In this document: positions 39,501 to 53,200 of the stretch, piece by piece
Position numbering within the stretch: the stretch's first letter is position 1
Layout: each line of letters opens with the position of its first letter
From: Halichoerus grypus
Lineage: Eukaryota > Chordata > Mammalia > Carnivora > Phocidae
DNA: 64,000 nucleotides
Assembly: GCF_964656455.1 (NCBI RefSeq)
Contig: NC_135720.1
Location: 109,876,696 to 109,940,695, forward strand
Direction: 5' to 3'
Notes under the pieces: model-generated
What the model was told of the DNA's origin: nothing
The model's input: the letters and a program-made list of their open reading frames with translations, nothing else
Databases searched by the model: none
Position numbers and translations under genes: made by a program

Positions 39501-41233
39501 CACAAATAAGTCCAATCCATCCAATAAAAAAAATGGGTAAAAAGAAAGAAATGAAGGAAAGAAAGAAGGGAAGAAAGAGAAGCCAAGCCAAGATAAGACA
39601 AGAGAAAGAAAAGAACACAAATTTCAAGGAAAAGAAGGCACAAATGGCTCATAAATATGAGCCATTTCAAAAATGGCTCATAATGAGTTCAACCTCATTA
39701 GTAACCAAGAAAATGACCATTTAAATCCCAGTGAGATGCAACTTCATACCCCCTTGCTGGCAAGAATTTTTTAATTGAACAATACCACCTGTGTGCAAGG
39801 ATGAGAAGCCATGGGGACTCTCAAGCTGGGCATCATCACATGGTAAAGTGAGGTATGCACATACCCCAGGGCCCAACTATTCCATGCTTAACAAGTGTAG
39901 CAGGAGACAGATACAAAAATGTTCACAGAGGCTTTATTCAGGATAGCTCAAACTGGAAACACCCAAATGACCATCACCATGGTGAATAAACAGATTGTGT
40001 ATAATAAATTATAACAACATAAATGAATCTCAAAAATATAATACTGAACACAGTTCAGATACAGGCAAAATTAAATGATACATTGATTAGGGATACAATG
40101 TGGTAAACTGTAAGGAAAACCAAGACAATAATAAACATGAAGTTTGGGATAGTGGTTTCCTTTGGGTGAGCAGAGAAAGGACTGGTAAGGCAACTGATAG
40201 TGTTCAATGTTCTTTGTCTTGGCCTGGGTGCCAGGAACATGGTTGTTCATTTGATCACTGTTCTTGAAGTATTACACATATATTTTCATACAGTCTTTTC
40301 ATAAATGTGATATTTTAAATTTTATAATTTTTAAATTAATAAAAATAAGAGGTACTATTAGCATTATGTTAAGATAGTATTACCAGACTTACTTAGCATA
40401 TTTTCAACTTGCCTTGAAACAAATATTCTTCTTTTCATTGTGTCCAAAGATAACCGTGTAGCTTTTTGAAGACTGTCTAGTAATTGATGAGAGAAAAAAG
40501 CATAGACCTCTTTACATTCCTGTAACAAGAAATCATATTGAGAGTTGGGTTCAAGATGGTGGCATAGCAAGATCCCCCACCCACCAATGTATCAGAGCAC
40601 TCACAGCTGATGTCCTACAGCCAGACTGAGTGCCTGGCCTAGCCAACACTGTGCCACAGCCACAGCCCTGCCACAAACAAAGAGCACACAGAGCCCACCT
40701 AAGGGACACCCTTTGGGTGCCTGGCTCTGATGATATGGGAAGATTGAACTTCTGGGCATAAGGCCACTCCTTGAAGCCTGTGAGATGTAGCTGACTTACC
40801 TAATACATAGAAAAAAACACAAGAGAATTAGGCAAAATGAGGAGACAGAGGAATATATTTCAAACAAAAGAACAAGAAAAAACCTCAGGAAAACAACTAA
40901 ATGAAACAGAGATAAGCAATCTACCTGATAAAGAGTACAAGTAATAGTCATAAAGATGCTCACTGAACTTGAGAGAAGGATGAACACAGTGGGGAGAACT
41001 TCAACAAAGAGAGAAAATATAGGAATGTACCAAAGAGGGGTGCCTGGGTGGCTCAGTCACTTAAGTGTCTGCCTTTGGCTCAGGTTATGATCCCAGGGTC
41101 TGGGGATCGAGCCCTGCATCAGGCTCCTTGCTCAGGGGGGAGCCAGCTTCTCCCTCTCCCTTTTCCTCCCTCTCTCTCTGCTTGTGCTCTCTCTGTCAAA
41201 TAAATAAATAAAATCTGAAAGAAAGAAAGAAAG

Positions 41234-41272
<39 letters not shown>

Positions 41273-44200
41273 AAAAGAAAAAACGGAAGAGAAGTTATAA
41301 CTGAACTGAAAAATACACTAGAGGGGTTCAACAGCAGACTGGGTGAAGTAGAATAACAGATCAGTGAGCTGGAAGACAAAGCAGTGGAACTCACCCAGAC
41401 AAAGCAGCAAAATGAAAACAGAATTAAAAAATGAAATCTTAAGGGGCGCCTGGGTGGCTCAGTTGGTTAAGCGACTGCCTTTAGCTCAGGTCATGATCCT
41501 GGAGTCCCGGGATCGAGTCCCACATCGGGCTCCCTACTCAACAGGGAGTCTGCTTCTCCCTCTGACTCTCCCCCCTCTCATGCTCTCTATCATTCTCTCT
41601 CTCTCAATAAATAAATAAAAATCTTTAAAAATAATAAAAAATGAAATATTAAGGGACCTTTGGGACAATATCAAGTGGAAAAGGTGCCTATAGGGAACTC
41701 AGAAGGAGAAGAGAGAAAAAGAGCCAGAAAAATGATTTAAAGAAATAAAGGCTAAAAACTTCCCTAGTCTGAAAAAGGAATCAGGCATCCATGTGCCCAA
41801 AGCACAGAGTTCTAACCAAGATGAATGCAAAGAGATCCACACCAAGACACATTGTAATTAAAATGAGAAAAGTTAAGGATAACTTAAGAGATAATCCTAA
41901 AAGCAGGAAGAGAAAAAACAACATTTTACATACAAGGGGAAACCCGATGAGGCAATCAACAGATTTTTCAGCAGAAACCTTAATAGGGAGAAGGAAGTAG
42001 TATGGCATATTCAAAGCGCTGAAAGAAAAAAAAAAAAAACAACTTCCAAACAAGAATTCTCTATGTGACAAGATTATCATTTAGAATTTAAGGAGAGAGG
42101 GGCACCTGGGTGGCTCAGATGGTTAAGCGTCTGCCTTCGGCTCAGGTCATGATCTCCAGGTCCTGGGATCGAGCCCCACATCAGGCTCCTGGTTCAGCAA
42201 GGAGTCTGCTTCGCCCTCTCCCTCTGTCTCTCCCCCTGCTTGTACTACCTCTCTCTCAAATGAATAAATAAAATATAAAAAAAAAATTTTTTAAAAATAG
42301 AATTTAAGGAGAGATTCATAGCTTTCCAGATAAGCAAAAGCTAAAGAAGTTCATCACCACTACACTGGCCCTAAAGAATTGTTAAAGGGATTTCTTTATG
42401 ATAAAAAAAAAAAAATTGGCACTAATTAATAACAACAAAACATATGAAAATAAAAATCTCACTGGAAAAGGTAAATATATAACAAAGGTAGTAGACAAAT
42501 GACTTATAAAGCAAGCATGAAGGTTAAAAGATAAAAGTAGTAAAATTAGCTAAAATTATAATAATCAGTTAAAGGAAGTATAAAATAAAAAGATGTCGAG
42601 TGTGTCACCAAAATTATAAATACTAGGGGTGGGGAAGAAAAAAACTAAAGTTTTGAAATGTGTTTAAATTGAGTTGCTGTCAATTTTAAAAAGACTGCTA
42701 TTTAAATGGGATATTTTATGTGAACCTCAGAATAACCACAAAGCAAAAACTTATAGTTAATACACAGAAGAAAATGAGAAAGGAATCTAAAAGTAACAGT
42801 AAACCAAGTCATCAGACTATAAGAGAAGAGAAGAAAGGAACAGAGAGAAACTACAAAACTAGCCAGAAAACAATGAACAAAATGGCAATAAGTATATACT
42901 TATCAACAATTACTTGAAATGAAATGGACTAAATTCTCCAAACAAAAGACACAGAGTGGCTGAATGCATAAAGAAATAAGACACACACACAGACTGAAAG
43001 TGAAAGGCTGGAAAAAGATATTTCATGCAATGGAAATGAAAATAAAGCTGTAATATCTACTCAGATCAGACAAAACACACTTGAAAACAAAGACTGTAAA
43101 AAAAGACAAAGAATGGCATTACATAATGATAAAAGGAATCAATCCAGCAAGAAGATTTATGAATTTATGAATGTAGATGCAACCAACAGGAGCATCAAAA
43201 TATATAAAGCAAATATTAACAGATCTAAAGGGAAAAGTTGAAAGCATCCCTAAATGACACACTAGCAGCCACGTGCCCCAATGTTAGGGACCATTCAAGA
43301 CCTCTCCACAGAAAACTTCAGGGCTCGAGGAGCTTAGTGCAAGTGAGGAACTTAGTGCAAGTGGCAGGGCAAGGACCTGCCTCTCTAAAGGTGGCAGCAA
43401 GGGCACCCAGGTGGCTCAGTCGGTTAAGCATCTGTCTTCGGTTCAGGTCATGATCCTGGAGTTACAGGATCAAGCCCCACATCAGGCTCCCTGCTCAGCA
43501 GGGAGTCTGCTTCTCCCTCTGCCCTTCACTCTGCTTGTTCTCTCTCACTCTCGCTCTCTCTCTCAAATAAATAAATAAAATGTTTTAAAATTTTTTTAAT
43601 GTACAATACCAAAATATATGGGATGAAATTTCCACCACCCTGGGACCACGGTTTGCGCCTCTCTCTAAGCCCTTCTTTCCCTCCAGAGGTGTTGCCAAGT
43701 TTATTGGTCAGAGCACAGGACAAATATTGAGCCTGGGCAGGGATCTGGGTACCATGTCTTGCTTGCACAGTGAGTCACACCTCCAGGACTAGGCTCTGGC
43801 CATAGCATTCCTCTCTGCTTCTATGCCCTGCTCCTCTGAGACAGGGTGGACCAGCCTGTTTGAGTTGGGTCAGAAGGCAGGGCTATCAGGCATGAGCAAA
43901 GAGGAATATGATCAGCGTTGGTGAATTACCAGGCTAAAACACAGGCATGACATAGTCAGATTTTTATGTTAAAGAGACCATTCTGGCAGCAATGTGGAGG
44001 ATGATGGATTTGAGAGGCAGAGGCTATCTAGGAGATGACTGCACTCATGCAGCTCCAAGTGATTCCCCAATTCAAGAGACTCTGCTGATAATCAGACTTG
44101 CTCTAAGGACCCCAGCCAGTGTCAAAGGGAATGCAATTGGAAGAGAAGGACAGCTGACAGGGGCATACACCTCCCCTCTCCAGCTGACTCCTGCTGATTG

Positions 44201-47200
44201 ATAATGGCCGCCTGGAGCATGGTACTGAGAAGAAATCTACAGCTAAAATCTCGTCTCAGCAGGGAAGTGCTTCTCTACCCATTGATGATATCCTCCTTGA
44301 GCAAGAAGGTAAAAGTAGATCAAATGTGTGCTGATTATTTCCAAAACTGTCTTACAGTGTGTGTTAGAGATGTAAAAGTGTGTAAAATAGAGGAAGAAGA
44401 AAAAGAAAATGAGGGATTGAAAGAAAACTGGCAGAAGGAGGAAGCAGGGATTAGCACAAATGTGGGAGTGACATTCAGAATTGATGCATGACCAGAAGGG
44501 TGAGGCCTAAAAAGGAACAAGAAACCCCATGCATCCTTGTCAACCTTCATTCTCAACACATCTCAACACAACATGAAAATCTGCCCACACAGAGTTTCTC
44601 CTGGAAGGGAGTCCACAGGTTATCCTAGTGGTGCTAGTAAGAAATGCAGATTCTTGGGCCCAAGGAAATAAAAACTTGGCCTTGCAGGATAGTTAACTCG
44701 ATTAATCAACACAGTAACTGAAAACAGAGTTCTCCACTCTTGAGTCAAATGGCTTGGCACTACAGTCCCAGAAGTATGACATTTACTGTATTAAGAAAAC
44801 ATGGTCAATCACAATACAGGGAGATAATTATATAAACTGTATTGACAGAATCACAGTAAAAGTTGATGGTATTGGGGAAAACTAGAAGGATTGCTATATC
44901 TTGCCAGATCCTACAGTGTAGAATTGAAAATTATATTTGCTAGATTTTGTTATAAATCCAGGTTGGTTATAAGTCCATACAGGTTGGTTGAAGAACTGCC
45001 TAGAAGAAGCACCATCTGGGGTCATCTACAATCCAATGGGTCATAATTTGGCTAAATTCCATGAGATCATTTCATAATACTTACCTTCTTAAATTCATCT
45101 TCTTTATCATTAACATTAGCCTCAGGAATGATATTAGCCTCATAATCAGTGCTTTCACCCTCCTCTGTTTCACTTCCAAAAACAACATGTTTCCTCTGTT
45201 CTATAGATAAAAGACAAAAAATACATATAACATTTAATGTTGAGCATTTGGTTTATTCCATGTGGCCAAATCTTCTCAGGAAACCCCTTCTTTAAAAGTT
45301 CTTAATCTAAAAATTTAAGACTTGTTTCAGTAGGGATCATCTTTGAATTCAATTTAAATCACCCATCTCAATAGAATCATAATTCTACTAAGAAATACAC
45401 TCTTTAAAAATACTCCTTCTTCCTATATAGAATTAATAAACATTTTAAGTAGGCTTTACATATTATCTTTCTAAAATATGTGTTTATCTTTTGAGTATTC
45501 TAACTTAATGAGCTGATATTTGGGGGTTTTGACACTTCTGAAGAAAGCGAATTAAACTATATAGAAAAACTCTAAGAGAAAAATACAGGCTGTGGATACT
45601 TAATTTTTTATTTAAATTCAATTAATTAACATATAGTGTATTATTAGTTTCAGAGGCAGAGTTCAGTGATTCATCAGTCTTATATAATACCCAGTGCTCA
45701 TTACATCACATGCCCTCCTTAATGCTCATCACCCAGTTACCCCATCCGCAACCCTTGGTTTGTTTCCTATGATTAAGAGTCTCTTGGGCACCTGGGTGGC
45801 TCAGTCGTTAGGAGTCTGCCTTCAGCTCGGGTCACGATTCCAGGGTTCTGGGATCGAGCCCACATCGGGCTTCCTGCTCAGCGGGAGGCCTGCTTCTCCC
45901 TCTCCCACTCTCTCTGCTTGTGTTCCCTCTCTAGCTGTCTCTCTCTCTGTCGAATAAATAAATAATATCTAAAAAAAAAAAAAAAAAAAAAGTCTCTTGT
46001 GGTTTGTCTCCCTCTCTGATTTTGTCTTGTTTTATTTTTCCCTCCCTTCCCCTATGATACTCTCTTTTGTTTCTTAAATTCCACATATGAGTGAGATCAC
46101 ATGGTAATTGTCTTTCTCTGATTGACTTATTTCGCTTAGCATAATACCCTCTAGTTCCAAGGCTGTGGATACTTATTTAAGCTCATAGTTTCTTAGCCTT
46201 AGCACTACTGCTATTCTTGGTTATTGAAGGCTGTCCTTTTGTAGAATGTTCAACAGCATCCCTGAGTTCTACCCACTAGATGCCAGCAGCATCCCCCATG
46301 CTGCATGACGACCAAAAATGTCTCCAGACATTTTAGCATGCTGTGCTAAAAGAAAAAAGAGAGAGAGAGAGAAAGATCAACACAGCAGGCCTGACACTTG
46401 CTTGCAACATTGGTCCTTGGTTGGCATCTGATTCCCACCATTCTCTAGCTGATAAAAAGGTTCCCTGTGCCTAAGTAGTTTGCACAAATGATGTAGTGTA
46501 TGCTGAACACACGCTTCCCTTCAGAGAGTCTGGAATTTGGGTACCTGCTAAGCAGAAGGCACCCACTTGAGAACATATCTATCACTCTTGTGATTATAAT
46601 ACTATAACTCAAGCATTATAACTAGCAAAATTACCTGGTAATGGTTTTGCTGTTTTCCCACTGTACTTAACTTCATAAATATTTTCAAATATTGATATAA
46701 GTTCTTTGACAGCTTCTTCCACATGCTTACTTTTGTGGTTTAGAACATCAGCCCATTCTTTTGTGTATGTCTATTAAATAAGGCAATGACTATTAATTTA
46801 CAGGTGCTTAAAAATGCTGTAAAAATTATTAATATAACTTTAATTTCTAAAAGGATAATTAACACCACTTGAAAATGACTAGAGAGTTGCCAATAGCATA
46901 ATGTTTTAGATCCAAAACTGTCAAAGCTAAAGGCATAGCTGCTAAGGCCCAAGCAAAGAAAAGGAGGAGAGAGAAAGAAAAACTCATAGTCTTTGACTTT
47001 TATCTGATTCGATCACCCACAGACATCTACATTCACATTTATATGGTGACTGGCAGCTGGCTGGCTCAGTTGGTAGAACATATGACTCTTAACCTTGGGA
47101 TCATGAGTTCAAGTTCCATGTTGGGTATATAGTTTACTTAAAAAAAAAAAGAAAAGAAAGAAAGAAATTTAAAAAAAAAAAGAAGGCTGAAGAACAAGAG

Positions 47201-50200
47201 AGATAAGGATGTCAAAAGTTGGAAATGAGAAGTAGTTTCAAAAAAGGACAATCCAAAGAGTTGCTTTGAGATTCAAACGAAATAAGGTTTTAAAGTGAGC
47301 ATGGTGCTCACTTATGCCAGGCATCAATTTAAGAGCTTTACATGTAATAACTCATTTAACTAAATGACGAGCACTTGGGATAGGTAATATTATTGTCCCC
47401 ATTTCACAAATGAGAAAACTGAGGCTCAGAAAGAATCAGCAACTTGTCCAAGGTCACATAGCAGCTGGGGAACATAGGAGTTTGAAACCAGTGCTGTCTG
47501 ATTTTAAAACCTGTGCTCTTTCTGAACTTTTCTAATAGGCTTTGGGAAGAAATTAAGAACTAATTAAATTCAGAAAAGAAAACTGGCCTATAAAGTTGAA
47601 CAGGTCTTTTGACATATCTATAATGTCCATACATTTTAGGGAAGAGAAAAATAAATGGAAGCAGCCAACATGGGCCTTCAAACCCACTTCTGCAAAGGGA
47701 CTTGAGCCTGTCTATGCAAACCTCTGTCCAGATAAGACTCAGAAAGTCCCATATTTCTCAGGTACTGCCCTCACGTGTTCCTTTCTTGGCTACTGGATTG
47801 ACAGAGCTACTTCTAAGTCTCTCGCTCTCATTTATCCCACTTCGTGTGTATCTGAACCCATCCTCATCTTTTCTTAGTCTCAGAAGAAATGGTGTTCCTC
47901 CTCCAACCTGAAGATATTCTCTGATCCCCTCTCCACTCTACCAACTCTTCCCACCTGGTTCCATCACTCATTCATTCCATCCTTTCTGGTTTATTCAACA
48001 CAGTGGTTAACATTGGAATGACAGTGGTGAGAGCCACTTCAGATGAGCATGGAAAATAAACAACTCTAAAGAGGCAGAAAACAGATTAGTGGTTGCCCAG
48101 GGCTGGAAGAGTTGAGATGAAAAATGTTCTAAAATTGTGATGATGGTTGCCCAACTCTGTGAATAAACTAAAACCACTGGATCGTACACTTTAAATGGGT
48201 ACACTGTATGTGGTGTGAATCATATCTCCATAAAGTTATTAAAAATAATAATTCATGCCAGAAAAAATTTGAGCCAGGAATTGGGGAAAACAAATGGAGA
48301 TGGGAAATGAAGGATGGGAAAATGAAGGCAGCACGCATGGGAAGTTTGATTGTGAATGAGAAGTGAAGGGAGGTGTAGGAAAGTTTTTGTTTGTTGGCAA
48401 GGAAAAGATAATAGAGCGTATTAGATTGCTAGTAGGAGGGGTCTGGTGGAGGGGAAAAATGAAGATTGAGAAGAGAGGGAAGAAGACTGGGGGAGGAAAG
48501 TTGTCAAGAAGGCAAGAAGGCGTGAGATTTGGGGCCCATTTGGAGGACCTTTCTTCATGGACCATTCTTAGAACTCAGTGAAGAACAGACTGAACTGAAG
48601 GGCAGGCCAGGGACAGACTGGAAAACCGTCAAATTGATTTTTTTTTAATGAGATATAATTCACAATATAATATCACAAAAGTTACCCTTGTAGAGTACAC
48701 AATTCATTGGTTTTTAGTATATTCACAGAGTAGTGCAACCATCGCTGCTATCTATTTCCAGAACATTATCATCTCCCCCAAAAAGAATCCCCAAACCCAT
48801 TAGCAGTCCCTCTTCATTCACCCACCCTCACAGACCTGGCAGCCACTAATCTACTTTCTGTCTCTATGGAGCCAAGTTGATTCTGTTGAAATAACTTTTA
48901 ATACCCTTTAGTGTATTTACCAGTTTTCCTATCATAGCTTGGATCACATTTCCCTGATTTTCTATTCCATTTGTATACCTATCAGGATACAGATATGTCA
49001 GTCAGGGTTCAGTCAGGAAAACAGATGCCACACCAGCTATTTTACCTGACAGAATGAGAGAATGTAATATAGAGAAGTGATTAAACAACTGTCAAAGGAC
49101 CCAAAAAGGTAAAAGGGGACACAAAAGTCACATGGAGAGTTACTGCAGGAAGCAGCTCCCGAATCTGGGGTGTGGGAGAGCAAAGGCAAGAGGCTGGAGT
49201 TTTTAGAACCTGGAGCTGGGAAGTGAGGGAGCTGCTCAGCTGGTACTATTGCCTCAGAGAAGGACCTCGTGGTGTTGGTACATCTGAGAAGCACAAAAAG
49301 CTGGTTCTGGAAAGGCTGGAAAATGCTAGGACGAAGGATTAACTGCCACTGCCAGTCAAGAGAGGTTGTCTGACTGTATTGGGAACAGGAAGAAAAACAG
49401 GAAAGAGCAAGTCTCTTCTCTCTCCTCCACCCTCCTTCTAGCACAACTATTGGCAAAGCCTAAAAGGGAGCCAGCTGGCCAAAGATAAATATACTTTGCA
49501 GAGTCCCAACCTCAGCATCATAGAGCAAAAGATCGAATGTGAAGCCGGTGGATGACAGCTTTTTAATAATGAACATAATTTCTCCTAAAACCAGTTAGAT
49601 GCTCCAAGTCAAGAACCAGTTCCCTGACTGCAAATATCCCTGGTTCCCAAATATGGTTTGAAACCACTGGTTGGCCCACACTAACGTCCCACCAAAATTA
49701 GCATTATGTATGGTGTGTTTCCAAAATGTATTTCTGTCCAGAATATTACCAGACTTGCCCTGTCATTATAAATCTTACTCTGCCTTCCTTATAATGGCCC
49801 ACCTTATTAATAAGTGGGTAATAAGCAGCCCAAATATTACTAGACCTTGGATCCCTCTGATGCAAGTAACTGGGGCATATTCATTGGCAAAGCACTCTTC
49901 AAAATTCCACCTCCTGTATCTTATCACTTATCTAATAGTAATAGCATCTTCTGTTGTGATATCAATGCAATCACTACATTCAAACTTGGTCACACTTAAT
50001 CTATTCCAATTTCCCCGATTTGTGTGATCTGTTTCTCTTTCTATGCATATAAAATTTCTTTGTGTGTTCAAAATAAATTCTATCTGGTAGTGTGAATTTT
50101 CCCCCCACTAAGCAGTTGATAGTGTTACAACAGTTATAGGTACATACCAATAGAAAATGATTATCATTGTAAATGGGACAAAAAGAAGGATACCAATATA

Positions 50201-53200
50201 GGTATTCCCTGCTCCTTTGTATTCTGTTTGTTTATAAGTAAGACCTGGCATGAAGTGCATATAGTCAGATTCCAGAATAAGTGAGAAGAAAATGACAGGC
50301 AGGAAATTACCCCTAGCCCCCCAGGGCAGGAAGCAGGAGACTTCTTCTTTGGAAAATTCAGTTGCTCAGAAAAGACCATTTCAGCATCTGAAGGGCCGTC
50401 CCTCCTAAAATAATATGGAATCCAGAAAATAGAGCAAACAGGGAGAGTCCCAGGTTAATAATTTTGCAGCCTACCTAGAGACTAATCAACCCAGGTTAAA
50501 AACAGGTATTCAGAGGGCTCTGAGAGGAAGTCACTTGGGGGGAGAAAATGGAACTCTGATATAATAGTGTATCTGAAAGAACGTGTGAAAACAAAGGCAA
50601 TTAGAAACCCCAAGAAAAACAAAAAAGTTGTATAAGAAAAAATACATTACATGTACCATACATGGTTCTGCATTGGCTAGTATATATATAGGCATAATTA
50701 AGTGTTGCTATTTACCATTACTGTTTAACTAAAAATTATTATTTTTTTTTTAAATTTATTTATTTGAGAGAGAGAATGAGATAGAGAGAGCATGAGAGGG
50801 GGGAGGGTCAGAGGGAGAAGCAGACTCCCTGCTGAGCAGGGAGCCCGATGCGGGACTCGATCCCGGGACGCCAGGATCATGACCTGTGCCGAAGGCAGTT
50901 GCTTAACCAACTGAGCCACCCAGGCGCCCTAACTAAAAATTATTTTATAACTATATTGAGAAGACAAGGGAGGAGTGATAGAGGATAGGGTCAAAGAGCT
51001 GAATGCTCACTTATTAAAGCAGGAAGAAAATAATGTGCAAATTTGTCAATTCAAGAAATAGTACTCTAAGTATACTACTTGGAGATGCAGAAATAATACT
51101 ATAAGGAATAGCTAAAAGTTTAAAATGAGTGCCTTTCCTAGGACCCGGATTGTGATTTCCATATACTATTTTCCACTGGTAACATGGAAAGGAATGAGGG
51201 CTGACTGGAGAAATGGATGATCCCAGATCTGGAACAGGAAATGTACAAGATGAGCCTATAATACCCTATAGTTCCAGAAAGCAAGGAAGCTTTCAAAGAC
51301 TACTAGAGTCATATAAAAAATATAGAAGCTAACCTGAAGGATTCCACTGAACAAAGATGGAAACATTTTAACACCAAAAAGACATTTTCCAAAAAGACAT
51401 ACAAATGGCCAAGAGACGCATGAAAAGATGTTCAATGTCACTGATCAGGGAAGTACAAGTCAAAACTATAAGCTATCACCTCACACCTGTCAGAATGGCT
51501 AAAATCAAAAACACAAACAAGTGTTGACGAGGATGTGGAGGAAAAGGGACGCTTTTGTACTATTGGTGGGGATGCAAACTGGCAAAGCTGCGGTGGAAAA
51601 CAGTATGGAGGTTCCTCAAAAAGTTAAAAATAGAACTATTCTATGATCCAGTAATCACACTACTGGGTATTTACACAAAAAATACAAACACACTAATTCA
51701 AAGGGATACATGCACCCCTATGTTTATTGCAGCATTATTTATAATAGCCAAATTATGGAAGCAACCCAAGTGTCCATCAATAGATGAATGGATAAAGAAG
51801 ATGTGATATATAAACAATGGAATAGTACCCCACCATAAAAAAGAATGAGATCTTTCTATTTATAACAACATGGATAGAAACAAAACAATCAAATGAACAA
51901 ACAGACAAAAAAAAAAAAAAACAGAAACAGACTGATAAATACAGAAAATAAACTGATGGTTGCCAGAGGGGATGGGGGTGAAGAGATGGATAAAATAGGT
52001 GATGAGAATTAAGAGGTACAAACTTCTAGTTATAAATCCATCACAGAGATGTAAAATACAAGATAGGGTATTCAATAGTCAACAATATTGTAATAATGTA
52101 TGGTGACAGGTGGAGACTATGTTTATTGTGGTGAGCACTGAGTAATGTATAGAATTGTCAATCACCGTGTTGTACATCTAAAACTAATTTAACATTGTAT
52201 GTCAAGTATACTTCAATAATTAAAAAAGAGAGATATGCACCTAATCATATTTTCTTCCTGAGAAACAGTGTGTTGTGCCAGCACCATTTAATTAATCCAT
52301 CGTTTTTCCCACTGAACTAAAATACTACCTTTGATGTGTATTAATCTTTCATTGTGATCTTTTTCTCCTAGATTCTTTATTTTGTTCCTCTAAATTATAT
52401 TTTTTTCTGTTAATGCCATATTGATTTGATTTACAATGGCTTTAAGTATTTTCACTTTTTATTACCTATTCTTTATTATTCATCATTTTAAAATAATATA
52501 ATTTAATCCAATTTATGAAAAGAAAGGTATAGGAATTCTAATTGGAAATGCATTAAATTTATACAGTAATTTTCAAAAAAAAAAAAAAGACAGATTTTTC
52601 ACAGTAGGTTAAAAACAAAATCCAGCTAAATGTTCTTTAGAAGAGAAAACCTAAAATAGGAAACCCAGAATGGTAAAGATATATCTGGAACATAATAACC
52701 AAAAAAGTTTGGTGGAGCTATAATAATGTCAAATAAAATAGTCTTCAAAGGTTAAAAGCTTAACAATGATAGAAGGAACAAATGGCCAGGAAGACACAAT
52801 CATTTTAAACTTGCATGCTCCAAGAACAGGATGCAAAAATGGGTCATTTAGTGTTATCTCTGTTACAGCCAATGTCCCAATGCTGAGAACAAATAACTTT
52901 AAGATCCTACACATTATGAAGAAGGCAGTTCTTTTTTTTTTTTTATTAACATATAATGTATTATTTGTTTCAGGAGTACAGGTCTGTGATTCATCAGTCT
53001 TACACAATTCACAGCACTCACCATTGCACATACCCTCCCCAATGTCTATCACCCAACCACCCCATCCCTCCCAGCCCCCTCCACTCCAACAACCCTCAGT
53101 TTGTTTCCTGAGATTAAGAGTCTCATGGTTTGTCTCCCTCTCTGGTTTTATCTTGTTTCATTTTTCCCTCCCTTCCCCTATGCTCCTCTAAATTCCTCAT

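Larger units (their letters stand above)
40545..43250 (+). mobile_element. HAL1-like (half-LINE) element with three SINE insertions
   Basis: It starts with an L1-type leader (GGGTTCAAGATGGTGGCATAG). It carries a decayed ORF1: 41791-42000 reads [15 protein letters not shown] and [14 protein letters not shown], the L1 ORF1p RNA-binding and C-terminal parts. No ORF2 text follows; the sequence continues A-rich to about 43250. HAL1 elements carry ORF1 only. SINEs lie at 41037, 41443 and 42099. Confidence 0.65.

Noticed and set aside
44198..44491. 97-codon plus-strand open frame
   Set aside because: It is Lys/Glu-rich with no known text and lies in unassigned intron. Nothing supports translation.
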